In this document: positions 35,198-45,386 of the stretch, piece after piece
Position numbering within the stretch: the first letter of the stretch is position 1
Layout: every line of letters starts with the position of its first letter
From: an uncultured Lachnospiraceae bacterium
GTDB taxonomy: Bacteria > Bacillota > Clostridia > Lachnospirales > Lachnospiraceae
Direction of reading: 5' to 3'
Length of the DNA stretch: 63,217 nt
NCBI GenBank assembly: GCA_934437985.1
Contig: CAKSBI010000009.1
Span: forward strand, 1-63,217
Position numbers and translations under genes: made by a program
Notes under the pieces: model-generated
Database searches by the model: none
What the model was told of the DNA's origin: nothing
The model's input: the letters and a program-made list of their open reading frames with translations, nothing else

Positions 35198-36964
35198 ATG
35201 AAAGAACAATGGATATTAATGAACAAAGGCACTGACTTTGCTGCGACAGGGGCAGAGCTTGGGGTGCCGCCGCTTATAGTAAAGCTTATGTTTAACAGGG
35301 GAATTCAGAAGGAGCAGATGGGAGCTTTCCTCAGGGATGATATTAATTCACTTGCAGACCCCACACTTATGAAGGGTGTAAAAGAAGCAGCAGGGATACT
35401 GTCGGAGATTGCAGGGTCAGGTGACAGGATTGCAGTTGTAACAGACTATGACTGTGACGGCATATTTTCAGGAATGGTTTTGTATACCGGACTTTTGCGG
35501 ATTGGGGCAGTACCGGTTCTTTTCACACCGGACAGGGTTAAGGATGGTTATGGGATTAACAGGAGGATAATTGACGAGATATATAACCGGGGGATTAATT
35601 ACATAATAACCTGTGATAATGGCATTGCGGCATATGATGAAGTATGCTATGCAAAGGAGCTTGGAATGAAGATTATTGTCACTGACCACCACGAGATACC
35701 ATTTAGCATGGACGGAGATAATGTTGTGTATACGGTTCCGCCGGCAGATGTGGTGTGTAACCCAAAACAGCCGGGATGTGGGTATCCTTATAAGGAGCTT
35801 TGTGGGGCAGGGGTTGCGTACAGGCTTATGGATTATATGTATACGGTATATGGTATTCCATTTGAAGACAGAAAGCTTCTTTTACAGTACACTGCTATTG
35901 CTACTATTGCAGATATCATGGAGCTTACCGGTGAGAACAGGGTGCTTGTCAAAGCAGGACTTAATTATCTTAACAGAAGCTCCTGCGCCGGGCTTGAGGC
36001 TGTTAAGAAGGTATGTGGCCTTGAGGGTAAGATGCTCTCTGTGTATCATATTGGATTTGTGATCGGGCCATGCTTTAATGCGGCGGGAAGACTTAAGAAT
36101 GTTGAGCCTGCATTTAAGCTGCTGCTGTCCGGTAATGAGGCTGAAGCACTTACATTTGCAAATGAGTTGTTTGAGCTTAATGCGGAACGTAAGGAGATGA
36201 CAGAGCAGGGTGTTATAAAGTGTATGGAAATGATGCAGTCTGATGGTAATGTGGCTGATGACAGGGTTGTTGTAATTGTTCTTGATGACTGCCACGAGAG
36301 TATAGCAGGTATTATAGCAGGACGTGTCAAAGATGCGGTTAATAAGCCTGTGATAGTATTTACCATAGTAGAAGACGGTATGTGTAAAGGCTCAGGAAGG
36401 TCGATACCGGCATACGATATGTTTGGGGAATTATCAAAGTGTAAAGACCTGTTTGAGAGATTTGGAGGCCACGCAATGGCCGCAGGGATTACACTTAAGG
36501 CGGCTAATGTGGATGAGCTGCGGAGGAGACTTAATGATAACTGTACATTGACGGATAAAGATATGATGCCGGTTGTAAGGCTTGATGCAGAGGTTTTGTT
36601 CAGGCATATGTCGATGGAGATGGTCAATTCACTGCATATACTTGAACCATATGGCAATGGCAATCAGAGACCATTGTTCTGTGCGGCAGCAGTCAGTGTA
36701 AAGAGAGCAATGGTGCTTGGGCGCAGCAGAAGGATTTTGAAGCTTCTTCTGGAGGATAAGGATGGTGGCAGAATAGAGGCGGTATATTTTGGGGATTATG
36801 AAGCCTTCATTAATATGGTAGAGGAAGAATATGGAACAGAACAGAGGGACAGAATGCTGCGGGGTGCCGATAACAATGTCCGTATGGCATTTGCGTTCTA
36901 TCCGGATATTAATGAATATAACGGTATGAGACAGGTACAGCTTGTCATACAGAATTATGCCTGA
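35198..36964 (+). CDS. recJ: Single-stranded-DNA exonuclease RecJ
   Basis: A 588-residue DHH-family 5'-3' exonuclease for recombination and repair. Metal-binding motifs VTDYDCDGIFSG (~88), CDNGIA and VTDHHEIP (~160) are intact, and DHHA1 is marked by GRSIPAYDMF...FGGHAMAAG (~405-435). The C-terminal OB domain is present (NGNQRPLFCAA, ~488). Start ATG 35198, seven bases after AGGGTG, is preferred over GTG 35189. The length is on the short side of normal RecJ. Confidence 0.93.
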   Translation: MKEQWILMNKGTDFAATGAELGVPPLIVKLMFNRGIQKEQMGAFLRDDINSLADPTLMKGVKEAAGILSEIAGSGDRIAVVTDYDCDGIFSGMVLYTGLLRIGAVPVLFTPDRVKDGYGINRRIIDEIYNRGINYIITCDNGIAAYDEVCYAKELGMKIIVTDHHEIPFSMDGDNVVYTVPPADVVCNPKQPGCGYPYKELCGAGVAYRLMDYMYTVYGIPFEDRKLLLQYTAIATIADIMELTGENRVLVKAGLNYLNRSSCAGLEAVKKVCGLEGKMLSVYHIGFVIGPCFNAAGRLKNVEPAFKLLLSGNEAEALTFANELFELNAERKEMTEQGVIKCMEMMQSDGNVADDRVVVIVLDDCHESIAGIIAGRVKDAVNKPVIVFTIVEDGMCKGSGRSIPAYDMFGELSKCKDLFERFGGHAMAAGITLKAANVDELRRRLNDNCTLTDKDMMPVVRLDAEVLFRHMSMEMVNSLHILEPYGNGNQRPLFCAAAVSVKRAMVLGRSRRILKLLLEDKDGGRIEAVYFGDYEAFINMVEEEYGTEQRDRMLRGADNNVRMAFAFYPDINEYNGMRQVQLVIQNYA

Positions 36965-36991
36965 TGCAGATTCCGGCCATCAGTGTTCCGG

Positions 36992-37498
36992 TCAGTCGTC
37001 AGATACTTTGTCGGCTTTCACGGATGAACCTGTGAAGGTTTTTCCGGATGAGCATGTGAAGAAGGTAAGGATAATACCGATGAATACGGCAATGTCCCCA
37101 ATATTAAAAACTATCTTTTTAATAAATGGAATGTTGATGCTGAAGTAGTCGGTTACACTTCCTTTAAGATAACGGTCATACTCATTAGAAAGTGCGCCGC
37201 CAAGGATGAGTGCAAGGCCGAGTTTTCTAATTTTGTATCCTTTTTTTGGAAATAAGATACAAAGTGCGATTGCAGTAATGATTATCAAAATTGTTGAAAA
37301 TATTTTTAACAGCCTGAAATGATTCTGCAATGAGTGAAGAAAACCTCCATAGTTATGAAGCTTATGGATTCTTATGGAGCGGCCGAAAATGTACCGGTCG
37401 CTGTTTTCGTTCCAGTAATATCTTTCAATGTGATTTTTGATAATAATATCTGTTACTGCAATGGCAGCAATTATTAATAAGTAAATCAGTGTGATCAC
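36992..37498 (-). CDS. lspA: Signal peptidase II family protein
   Basis: A 168-residue membrane protein with four hydrophobic segments (1-20, ~62-82, ~92-110, ~130-150). The two catalytic aspartates of lipoprotein signal peptidase are recognisable in GGALSNEYDRYLKGSVTDYF and FNIGDIAVFIG. The first motif reads SNEYDR instead of the common GNLIDR, so it is a divergent member and may not be the main LspA of the cell. Start is GTG 37498, with a poor ribosome site. It converges with recJ. Confidence 0.8.
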   Translation of the reverse strand: MITLIYLLIIAAIAVTDIIIKNHIERYYWNENSDRYIFGRSIRIHKLHNYGGFLHSLQNHFRLLKIFSTILIIITAIALCILFPKKGYKIRKLGLALILGGALSNEYDRYLKGSVTDYFSINIPFIKKIVFNIGDIAVFIGIILTFFTCSSGKTFTGSSVKADKVSDD

Positions 37499-37566
37499 CC
37501 CGGTAAGTTAATTGATAATTAATATAAGCCATAATTATAATATAAGTTATAATTAATAAAGCGCAG

Positions 37567-38556
37567 CTACAGGTTAAGGGCTGCATCCCTGTAAGCGGCT
37601 GCGGTGCTGCTGTTACCAATGGCTTCATAACAGTCGGCAAGTCTGTTGTATGGAAGCTCCCCTGAAGTGCGGATGCTTAATATGCTTTCGGTCTCATCAG
37701 AGACGGCGTTTAGGAACCATATGCACGCTTCATTGTATTCGCCTGCCTGATAGTAGAATTCACCAAGCTCACAACAGGTTTCGGCACTTGGTGTGCTGAC
37801 AGCATCTTTAAGTACAGTAGTAAAAAATGCGCGTTCGCTGCCACTGATGCGGTATGCACGTGCAAGAACGGCCATTGCTTCCTTAAGCTCATCGGTGCTC
37901 CGTGACGGATCTGTAAGTGAATTTTCAAATACAGGTACAGAGTTCACAATATCTTCATCATTTCCTGATATATATAGTTCCATTGCATACATATGATGAA
38001 GTCTCTTCGACAGTCTGTTACCGGAATTGAATTGCTTTAAAAATGCCGAAAAGTCACGGCCTGAATGGCTGGCAAGCGGCATATGCATTATCTCAATATC
38101 ACTGTCGAAGATAACAGGGTCAAGCCTGACAGTCTCGTGGATGCGCTCTGTCCATGTAAATGTGCGTAAGCGTTTAAATAACTTTGGACGGTATTCTCTG
38201 TCAAAGTTATATGCAGTTCCGTATTCAAGCTGATTGCAGTAATACATCTGGACAATGTCGATCTCCGGAAGCATTGCCTGCTTCAGGAGCCTGAAGCGTC
38301 CACGATTAGTGTCATCGATAACTTCGTCTGCATCCGCCGTATAGATATAGTCTTTGGTGGCAAGACTAAATGAGTAGTTCCTTGCGGCAGAGAAGTCATC
38401 TACCCATTCAAAGTCATAGACTTTGTCTGTGTATTCAAGCGCTATGGACCTGGTGGTGTCTGTTGAGCCTGTGTCAACGATAATGATCTCATCAACAAGG
38501 CCGGCAATGCTGTCCAGACACCTGCGAAGTACCTTTTCTTCATTTTTTACGATCAT
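37567..38556 (-). CDS. Family 2 glycosyltransferase with TPR-like C-terminus
   Basis: At least 329 residues. The GT2 domain opens MIVKNEEKVLRRCLDSI, continues IIIVDTGSTDTT and has the DADE metal motif (YTADADEVID, ~75). The C-terminal half (~195-329) is helical with TPR-like repeats (CCELGEFYYQAGEYNEACIWFLNA). Related proteins usually start with a beta strand ISLCMIVKNEE. That strand is encoded upstream (ITISLC) in frame, but no ATG/GTG/TTG precedes it, only AGGAG at 38591-38587; translation may begin at ATC 38577 or ATT 38574. Acceptor unknown. Confidence 0.85.
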   Translation of the reverse strand: MIVKNEEKVLRRCLDSIAGLVDEIIIVDTGSTDTTRSIALEYTDKVYDFEWVDDFSAARNYSFSLATKDYIYTADADEVIDDTNRGRFRLLKQAMLPEIDIVQMYYCNQLEYGTAYNFDREYRPKLFKRLRTFTWTERIHETVRLDPVIFDSDIEIMHMPLASHSGRDFSAFLKQFNSGNRLSKRLHHMYAMELYISGNDEDIVNSVPVFENSLTDPSRSTDELKEAMAVLARAYRISGSERAFFTTVLKDAVSTPSAETCCELGEFYYQAGEYNEACIWFLNAVSDETESILSIRTSGELPYNRLADCYEAIGNSSTAAAYRDAALNL

Positions 38557-38778
38557 GCATAAGCTTATTGTAATGATATTGACCAGCTCCTATCGTAATG
38601 CTATATATTTATATTTTTATTACATGATACCATAATGCCATTGATGTGTCTAATGGAAACATGGTAAAATGCCTTGTATAAGTGGCTTGATTTATGGACG
38701 CATCCGCATTATAATGAATTAATTGTAACTTGCAGCATAGTTGTGAATACTACGGATTGATGACGAAAGAGGTTATAT

Positions 38779-40755
38779 ATGGATAATAACAATAATGGGT
38801 ATAACAATAATGGGTATAACAATAATGGTAATAATCAACGTAATAATAACAGGAACAATAAGAAAAAGAATAACAGCGGCTTCATACTGGCATGTATATC
38901 ACTGACAATTGTCGGCTTCATTATGGTCGCATATCTTAATACGGTCATTCAGGAAAGCAGCAGGGTTGAGGTTAAGTACTCTGACTTCCTTGAGATGATC
39001 AACCAGGATGCGATAGATTCAGTTAATATCGATGGAGGTACAATATATATTGTACTTAAGAAAAAGGATGGAACGGCATATTATGGTAAGACATTTTACA
39101 CGGGTCTTATCGAGAGTGATACGAAGCTTGTTGAGAGACTTGAGAAAGCGGATATAGATTTTTCGTCAAAGATCCAGAATACGGGAACGAGTGTTATGGA
39201 CTTCCTGCTTGCATACATTGTTCCTCTTATCGGTTTCTGGTTCATACTGTGGCTGCTGTTCAGAATGATGAATAAGAATGGCGGCGGAGTAATGGGAGTT
39301 GGTAAGAGTAATGCCAAGATGTATGTACAGAAGGAGACCGGTGTTACATTCCGTGATGTGGCGGGACAGGAGGAAGCTAAGGAGTCAATGCATGAGCTTG
39401 TTGATTTCCTTCATAATCCTGCAAAGTACACGCAGATAGGTGCAAAGCTTCCTAAGGGAGCACTGCTTGTCGGACCTCCGGGAACCGGTAAGACACTGCT
39501 TGCCAAAGCGGTTGCGGGAGAAGCCGGAGTTCCGTTTTTCTCATTATCGGGTTCTGACTTTGTTGAGATGTTTGTTGGTGTAGGTGCTTCAAGAGTAAGG
39601 GATCTGTTCAAGCAGGCGACATCAATGGCACCATGCATCGTATTTATTGATGAGATTGATGCAATCGGTAAAAGCAGGGATTCAGCGCGTGGAGGCGGCG
39701 GTAATGACGAGCGTGAGCAGACACTTAACCAGCTCCTTTCAGAGATGGATGGATTCGATTCCTCTAAGGGCATAATAATCCTTGGAGCGACTAACAGACC
39801 TGAGGTACTTGATAAGGCACTCTTAAGACCGGGGCGGTTTGACAGAAGGATTATCGTTGAAAAACCGGATCTTAAAGGAAGGATTGATGTCCTTAAGGTT
39901 CACTCAAAGGATGTTCATATGGATGAGACTGTAGATCTTGAGGAGATTGCACTTGCGACATCCGGTGCGGTTGGTTCAGATCTTGCCAATATGATAAATG
40001 AAGCTGCAATTATGGCGGCACGTAATGGCCGCAATACTGTAGGGCAGAAGGATCTTTTTGAGGCAGTTGAGGTTGTTATTGCCGGAAAAGAGAAAAAAGA
40101 CAGGATCATGAATGATGAGGAAAAAACTATTGTGTCATATCATGAAGTGGGCCATGCGCTCATTACAGCACTTGAGAAGAATTCAGAGCCGGTTCAGAAG
40201 ATAACAATTGTACCAAGGACAATGGGTTCGCTTGGTTATGTAATGCAGGTCCCTGAGGAAGAAAAGTACCTTATGAAAAAGGACGAGCTTATTACCAGGA
40301 TTGTTACACTTCTTGCAGGGCGTGCCGCAGAAGAACTGGTGTTTGATTCGGTTACTACAGGTGCAGCCAATGATATTGAAAAGGCGACCTCCCTTGCAAG
40401 GGCAATGATAACACAGTATGGCATGTCTGATAAGTTTGGACTGATGGCACTTGAGGAGGTTGAGAGCAGATACCTTGACGGAAGGGCAGTTATGAATTGT
40501 GGTGAGGCCACTTCCTCAGAGATTGATGTGGAGGTTAAGGAATTACTTGCCAGCTGCTATGAGAAGGCTAAGGACATGCTTGCCGATAATATGGATGTGC
40601 TCTCAAAGATTGCAACACACCTTAAGGAAAAAGAGACAATTACAGGTAAAGAATTCATGGGGATATTCCATGAGGTAAAGGGAGATTCCGCTGTAACAGA
40701 AGCACCTGCGGGGGCAGTAATAACAGCTGCAGATGGTGGACAGAATAATGGATAG
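38779..40755 (+). CDS. ftsH: ATP-dependent membrane zinc protease FtsH
   Basis: A 658-residue AAA+ protease anchored in the membrane. An unusual Asn-rich N-terminus (residues 1-32, with NNNGY repeats) precedes TM1 (~35-53); a small external domain and TM2 (~148-166) follow. Walker A GPPGTGKT (~230), Walker [12 protein letters not shown] (~284), SRH, and the zinc site HEVGH (~455) are intact. It degrades membrane and unfolded proteins. GAAAGAGG precedes ATG 38779. The next gene overlaps its last 8 bases. Confidence 0.96.
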   Translation: MDNNNNGYNNNGYNNNGNNQRNNNRNNKKKNNSGFILACISLTIVGFIMVAYLNTVIQESSRVEVKYSDFLEMINQDAIDSVNIDGGTIYIVLKKKDGTAYYGKTFYTGLIESDTKLVERLEKADIDFSSKIQNTGTSVMDFLLAYIVPLIGFWFILWLLFRMMNKNGGGVMGVGKSNAKMYVQKETGVTFRDVAGQEEAKESMHELVDFLHNPAKYTQIGAKLPKGALLVGPPGTGKTLLAKAVAGEAGVPFFSLSGSDFVEMFVGVGASRVRDLFKQATSMAPCIVFIDEIDAIGKSRDSARGGGGNDEREQTLNQLLSEMDGFDSSKGIIILGATNRPEVLDKALLRPGRFDRRIIVEKPDLKGRIDVLKVHSKDVHMDETVDLEEIALATSGAVGSDLANMINEAAIMAARNGRNTVGQKDLFEAVEVVIAGKEKKDRIMNDEEKTIVSYHEVGHALITALEKNSEPVQKITIVPRTMGSLGYVMQVPEEEKYLMKKDELITRIVTLLAGRAAEELVFDSVTTGAANDIEKATSLARAMITQYGMSDKFGLMALEEVESRYLDGRAVMNCGEATSSEIDVEVKELLASCYEKAKDMLADNMDVLSKIATHLKEKETITGKEFMGIFHEVKGDSAVTEAPAGAVITAADGGQNNG

Positions 40756-41566
40756 ACGATATGATATACTGGCATTAGATATTGACGGAACACTTACTAC
40801 AAGTGAAAAGGTTATTTCACCAAAGACAAAGCAGGCGGTTATAGGGCTTCAGGAACAGGGTGTTAAAGTTGTTATCGCGTCAGGAAGGTCAGAATATGGT
40901 TTCAGGCATCTGGCGGATGAACTTGAATTTGGCAGGTTTGGAAGCTATGTGATGTCATTTAATGGTGGCAAAGTACTTAACTATGCGACAGGGGAGGTTA
41001 TATACGATAATCCGCTCCCATATGAGATGATTCCTGAGATATACAATACTGCTGTCAGGCTTGGGCTTGGTATTATTGGTTATGACAGGGAATACCTTGT
41101 CAGTGGCAATGGAATTGATAAGTACCAGGAGTATGATGCCTGGGCTACGAAGATGAAGCTTAAGGAAGTGGATAATTTCCCGGTATATTTTGAAAATACA
41201 TTTAACAAATGTCTGCTTACAGGAGAACCGGACAGGTTAAGGGAAGCCCTGCCCGAGGTGCAGGAATGCTTTGCGGACAGGCTTAATGTATTCTTATCGG
41301 AAGAATTCTTTATTGAGGTGCTGCCGTATGGAATCCATAAGGCAGCAGCTCTTGAGAATATGGTAAAGACACTTGGAAGCGACAGAAGCAAGCTGGTATG
41401 CTGTGGCGATGGGCTTAATGATCTGACGATGATTGAATATGCGGGTGTCGGGGTTGCAATGGCTAATTCCAATCCAAAGGTGTTGGAGATTGCGGATTAT
41501 GTAACAGCATCTAATGATGAAGATGGTATAGTTCAGGTTATAGAGGAATTTTTTGATTATGTTTGA
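40748..41566 (+). CDS. Cof-type HAD phosphatase
   Basis: A 272-residue haloacid-dehalogenase hydrolase of subfamily IIB. Catalytic motif DIDGTLTTS near the start, motif II ASGRS (~45), and C-terminal [24 protein letters not shown] (~220-243). These enzymes dephosphorylate sugar phosphates or cofactors such as FMN or PLP. The start ATG 40748 lies within the end of ftsH (ATG 40733 is possible), and the stop overlaps uvrC, so the three genes are coupled. Confidence 0.92.
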   Translation: MDRRYDILALDIDGTLTTSEKVISPKTKQAVIGLQEQGVKVVIASGRSEYGFRHLADELEFGRFGSYVMSFNGGKVLNYATGEVIYDNPLPYEMIPEIYNTAVRLGLGIIGYDREYLVSGNGIDKYQEYDAWATKMKLKEVDNFPVYFENTFNKCLLTGEPDRLREALPEVQECFADRLNVFLSEEFFIEVLPYGIHKAAALENMVKTLGSDRSKLVCCGDGLNDLTMIEYAGVGVAMANSNPKVLEIADYVTASNDEDGIVQVIEEFFDYV

Positions 41567-43421
41567 TTTGCAGGAAGAGCTTAAGAAGCTTCCGGCCAGG
41601 CCGGGTGTGTATCTTATGCATGATAAGACCGGTACGATAATATATGTTGGAAAGGCGGTCAGCCTTAAGAACAGGGTAAGACAGTATTTTCAGCAGAGTA
41701 GAAATGTATCCCCGAAGATTGAGAGGATGATAAGCCGGATTGCATATTTTGAATACATTGTGACAGACTCTGAGATGGAGGCACTCGTACTTGAGTGTAA
41801 CCTTATTAAGGAGCATTCGCCAAAATATAATACAATGCTTAAGGATGACAAGAGTTATCCGTATATAAGGGCAACAATACAGGAGCCATTTCCAAGGCTC
41901 CTTTTTGCGCATCGTAAGGAACGTAATAATGATAAATATTTTGGACCTTATACAAGTGTAGGGGCAATGAAGGAGACGCTTGAATTCTTGCGGAAGGCAT
42001 TCTTTATAAGAAACTGCAGGAAGAATATCAAAGAGGGGGAAAATGAGGGACGGCCGTGTCTGTATTATCATATCGGACAGTGTAAGGCTCCCTGCCAGTC
42101 CTATATAAGCAGGGAGGAATATCTTGAGAATTACAATAATGCGGTTGATGTGTTGAATGGCAGCATAACGAAGGTGACGGCTGCTCTTAAGGAGCAGATG
42201 CTTGAGGCGTCGGATAAGCTTGAATTTGAGAAGGCCGCCGCATACAGGGACAAGATTGAGACAATACGGCGTATAGCACAAAAGCAGAAGGCTTCAAGTA
42301 ATGAATATGAGGACAGGGATATTATTGCAATGGCTTCAGCTGATGATGAGGCAGTTGTACAGGTATTTTTTATAAGGTCGGGTAAAATGATCGGAAGGGA
42401 GCACCATTATCTGACAGGTGTGTCAAATGATACCGAAGCAGAGGTTATAACTGCATTTATCAAACAGTATTATGCTGATACCCCATTTATCCCCCGGGAG
42501 CTTATACTTCCATGTGAGATAGAGGAAAAAGAGGTTATATCGGGCTGGCTTACCGGAAAGCGTGGGCAGAAGGTGTATCTTATAAGTCCGCAGAAGGGTG
42601 AGAAGAGCAGGCTTGTTGAGCTTGCAAGGAAAAATGCAAGTATGGTTCTTATTCAGGACGCAGAACGTATCAGACGTGAACAGCAGCGTACAGTAGGTGC
42701 CGTAGCGGAGCTTTCTGACCTGATCGGACTGACAGATGTGTCAAGAATTGAATCGTATGATATATCGAATATAAGCGGATTCGAGAGTGTAGGCTCAATG
42801 GTTGTGTATATTGATGGAAAGCCAAGGAAGCATGATTACAGGAAGTTCAGGATAAGAACAGTTGTCGGATCTGATGATTATGCTTCGATGCGTGAGGTGC
42901 TTACAAGAAGGTTTGAGCACGGAATAGAAGAGATGACAAAGGAAGATTTTGACGGGGTAAAGGGATTCGCCCATCTGCCGGATCTTATACTGATGGATGG
43001 AGGAAGAGGCCAGGTTAATATAGCATTAGAGGTATTAGAAAGATTAGGGCTTAGTATTCCTGTGTGTGGTATGGTTAAGGATGATAACCACAGGACACGC
43101 GGATTGTACTACAATAATGAAGAGATACCAATTGCAAAAAACAGTGAGGCATTCAGGCTTGTGACAAGAATCCAGGACGAGACACACAGATTTGCAATCG
43201 AGTATCACAGGTCACTGAGAAGCAGGGAGCAGGTTCATTCTATTCTTGACGATATACCTGGTATAGGACCGGTAAGGCGCAGGGCACTTATGAAGCATTT
43301 TGCTTCACTTGAGGCAGTCAGGGAGGCCGATATTGAGGAACTTGAAAAGGTAGATGGCATGAATGCGAGGTCTGCCAGACAGGTGTATGAGTTTTTCAGG
43401 AATACTGAAGGGGAAGAATAA
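41559..43421 (+). CDS. uvrC: UvrABC excision nuclease subunit C
   Basis: A 620-residue nucleotide-excision-repair nuclease. GIY-YIG domain at 1-90 ([19 protein letters not shown]), UVR motif (~200-230), RNase-H-like 5' nuclease domain ([11 protein letters not shown] ~396; [12 protein letters not shown] ~475) and two helix-hairpin-helix motifs at the end ([18 protein letters not shown]). GAGGA lies 11 bases before ATG 41559. It is far from uvrB-uvrA (55.8-60.8 kb), as is common. Confidence 0.97.
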   Translation: MFDLQEELKKLPARPGVYLMHDKTGTIIYVGKAVSLKNRVRQYFQQSRNVSPKIERMISRIAYFEYIVTDSEMEALVLECNLIKEHSPKYNTMLKDDKSYPYIRATIQEPFPRLLFAHRKERNNDKYFGPYTSVGAMKETLEFLRKAFFIRNCRKNIKEGENEGRPCLYYHIGQCKAPCQSYISREEYLENYNNAVDVLNGSITKVTAALKEQMLEASDKLEFEKAAAYRDKIETIRRIAQKQKASSNEYEDRDIIAMASADDEAVVQVFFIRSGKMIGREHHYLTGVSNDTEAEVITAFIKQYYADTPFIPRELILPCEIEEKEVISGWLTGKRGQKVYLISPQKGEKSRLVELARKNASMVLIQDAERIRREQQRTVGAVAELSDLIGLTDVSRIESYDISNISGFESVGSMVVYIDGKPRKHDYRKFRIRTVVGSDDYASMREVLTRRFEHGIEEMTKEDFDGVKGFAHLPDLILMDGGRGQVNIALEVLERLGLSIPVCGMVKDDNHRTRGLYYNNEEIPIAKNSEAFRLVTRIQDETHRFAIEYHRSLRSREQVHSILDDIPGIGPVRRRALMKHFASLEAVREADIEELEKVDGMNARSARQVYEFFRNTEGEE

Positions 43422-43422
43422 T

Positions 43423-45360
43423 ATGCAGCATGATTTTTTGCCGGTTAATAAAAATGATATGAAAAAAAGAGGCTGGGAACAGTGTGATTTCATTTATATA
43501 AGCGGGGATGCGTATGTCGACCATCCTTCATTTGGTGCGGCAATTATTACGAGACTTCTTGAGGCCTATGGGTATAAGGTTGGTATTATTGCACAGCCGG
43601 ACTGGAAGGATGAGAAGAGTATACAGGTGCTTGGAAAGCCGAGACTGGCGTTCCTGGTGTCTTCAGGTAACATGGATTCTATGGTTAACCATTATACGGT
43701 TGCAGGAAAGAAAAGAGGCCGGGATGCATATACACCAGGTGGGGTTACCGGCAAAAGACCTGACTATGCAGTTGTTGTTTATGGCAACCTTATCAGGAGG
43801 GTGTATAAGGATGTGCCGGTACTTATCGGTGGAATTGAAGCCAGTCTTAGACGTATGGGACACTATGATTACTGGTCTGATAAGATGAAAAGGTCTGTGC
43901 TTCTTGATTCCGGGGCAGACATTCTTATGTATGGAATGGGTGAACACTCTATGGTAGAGCTTGCAGAGGCACTTGACAGCGGAATGGATGTATCAGACAT
44001 AACATATGTGCGTGGCACTGTATATCGTACAAAGGAAGATAATATACCGGATGAAGCCATAATTCTTCCTGATTATGAAGCAGTGGCGGCTGATCCGTTA
44101 AAATATGCGGAAAGCTTTTACACACAATATAAGAATACGGATCCATTTACTGCTTCTACAATGGTAGAAAGATATCCTAACAAGGTATGTGTTGTTCAGA
44201 ATCCACCATCATATCCGCTTACAACACAGGAAATGGATGATGTCTATTCATATAACTATATGGGTACTTATCATCCGTCGTATGAGAAGCTTGGCGGTGT
44301 AAGTGCGATTAATGAGATAAAGTTCAGTATAACAGGCAACCGTGGCTGTTATGGAGGATGTAATTTTTGTGCGCTTACCTTTCATCAGGGCAGAATAATA
44401 CAGTCGAGGAGCCATGAGTCAATACTGGCTGAAGCGGAACGTATGACAAGGGAACCTGATTTCAAAGGTTATATACATGACGTCGGAGGGCCAACAGCTG
44501 AATTTCGTGTGCCGGCCTGCAGGAAGCAGATGTCAAAAGGCGTATGCCGGGATAAGCAGTGCCTGTTCCCGGAAATGTGTAAGAATGTTGATACTGACCA
44601 CAGCGATTATGTGAAGCTTCTAAGGAAAGTGAGAAGTATTCCGGGGGTTAAAAAAGTATTTGTGCGCTCAGGAATAAGGTATGATTATGCGGTTGCAGAT
44701 AAGGATGATACATTTTTGCGGGAGTTGTGTGAACACCATATAAGCGGACAGCTTCGTGTTGCACCGGAGCATGTGTCGGATAATGTGCTTAAGATGATGG
44801 GTAAGCCTTCCCATGGAGTGTATCGAAGGTTTGTTGACAAATATAACAGAATTAATTCAAAGAGCGGGCACAGACAGTTTGTTGTACCTTATTTTATGTC
44901 TTCGCATCCGGGAAGCAGACTTGAGGACGCTGTTAAGCTTGCAGAATATATAAGGGATCTTGGCTTTATGCCGGAGCAGGTCCAGGACTTTTACCCAACC
45001 CCGTCAACGATATCTACCTGCATGTATTATACAGGTGTAGACCCACGTACGATGAATAAGGTGTACATTCCTAAGAATCCGCATGAAAAGGCAATGCAGA
45101 GGGCTCTTATGCAGTACAGGAAGCCTGATAATTATAATCTTGTTAAGGAAGCCCTGCTTAAATGTGGAAGAACAGACCTGATAGGGTACGGAAAGGAATG
45201 CCTTATCCCACCTAGACCTTTCAGGAATGCTTCGTCGGAAAATGGTAAAAATACCGGCGGTAATAAGAGAAAACGCACCGCCAATAACAATAATAATACC
45301 AGAGTGTCCGGCAGAAAACATAATCATGATAGGAAAGGCCGGACATACAAGGTAAAATAA
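43423..45360 (+). CDS. YgiQ-family radical SAM protein
   Basis: A 645-residue protein with an N-terminal B12-binding-like region (FIYISGDAYVDHPSFGAAIITRLLE), radical-SAM core with CYGGCNFCAL (~310), and a Lys/Arg/Asn-rich C-terminus (~600-645). YgiQ proteins are widespread and of unknown reaction. ATG 43423 follows AAGGGGAAG and lies one base after the uvrC stop; an earlier in-frame start inside uvrC is rejected. Likely cotranscribed with uvrC. Confidence 0.93.
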   Translation: MQHDFLPVNKNDMKKRGWEQCDFIYISGDAYVDHPSFGAAIITRLLEAYGYKVGIIAQPDWKDEKSIQVLGKPRLAFLVSSGNMDSMVNHYTVAGKKRGRDAYTPGGVTGKRPDYAVVVYGNLIRRVYKDVPVLIGGIEASLRRMGHYDYWSDKMKRSVLLDSGADILMYGMGEHSMVELAEALDSGMDVSDITYVRGTVYRTKEDNIPDEAIILPDYEAVAADPLKYAESFYTQYKNTDPFTASTMVERYPNKVCVVQNPPSYPLTTQEMDDVYSYNYMGTYHPSYEKLGGVSAINEIKFSITGNRGCYGGCNFCALTFHQGRIIQSRSHESILAEAERMTREPDFKGYIHDVGGPTAEFRVPACRKQMSKGVCRDKQCLFPEMCKNVDTDHSDYVKLLRKVRSIPGVKKVFVRSGIRYDYAVADKDDTFLRELCEHHISGQLRVAPEHVSDNVLKMMGKPSHGVYRRFVDKYNRINSKSGHRQFVVPYFMSSHPGSRLEDAVKLAEYIRDLGFMPEQVQDFYPTPSTISTCMYYTGVDPRTMNKVYIPKNPHEKAMQRALMQYRKPDNYNLVKEALLKCGRTDLIGYGKECLIPPRPFRNASSENGKNTGGNKRKRTANNNNNTRVSGRKHNHDRKGRTYKVK

Positions 45361-45386
45361 TCATTTGAACAACAGATGAAATAATA

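Noticed and set aside
36046..36663. A 205-codon open frame antisense to recJ.
   Set aside because: Same reason: a shadow of an intact, well-conserved gene.
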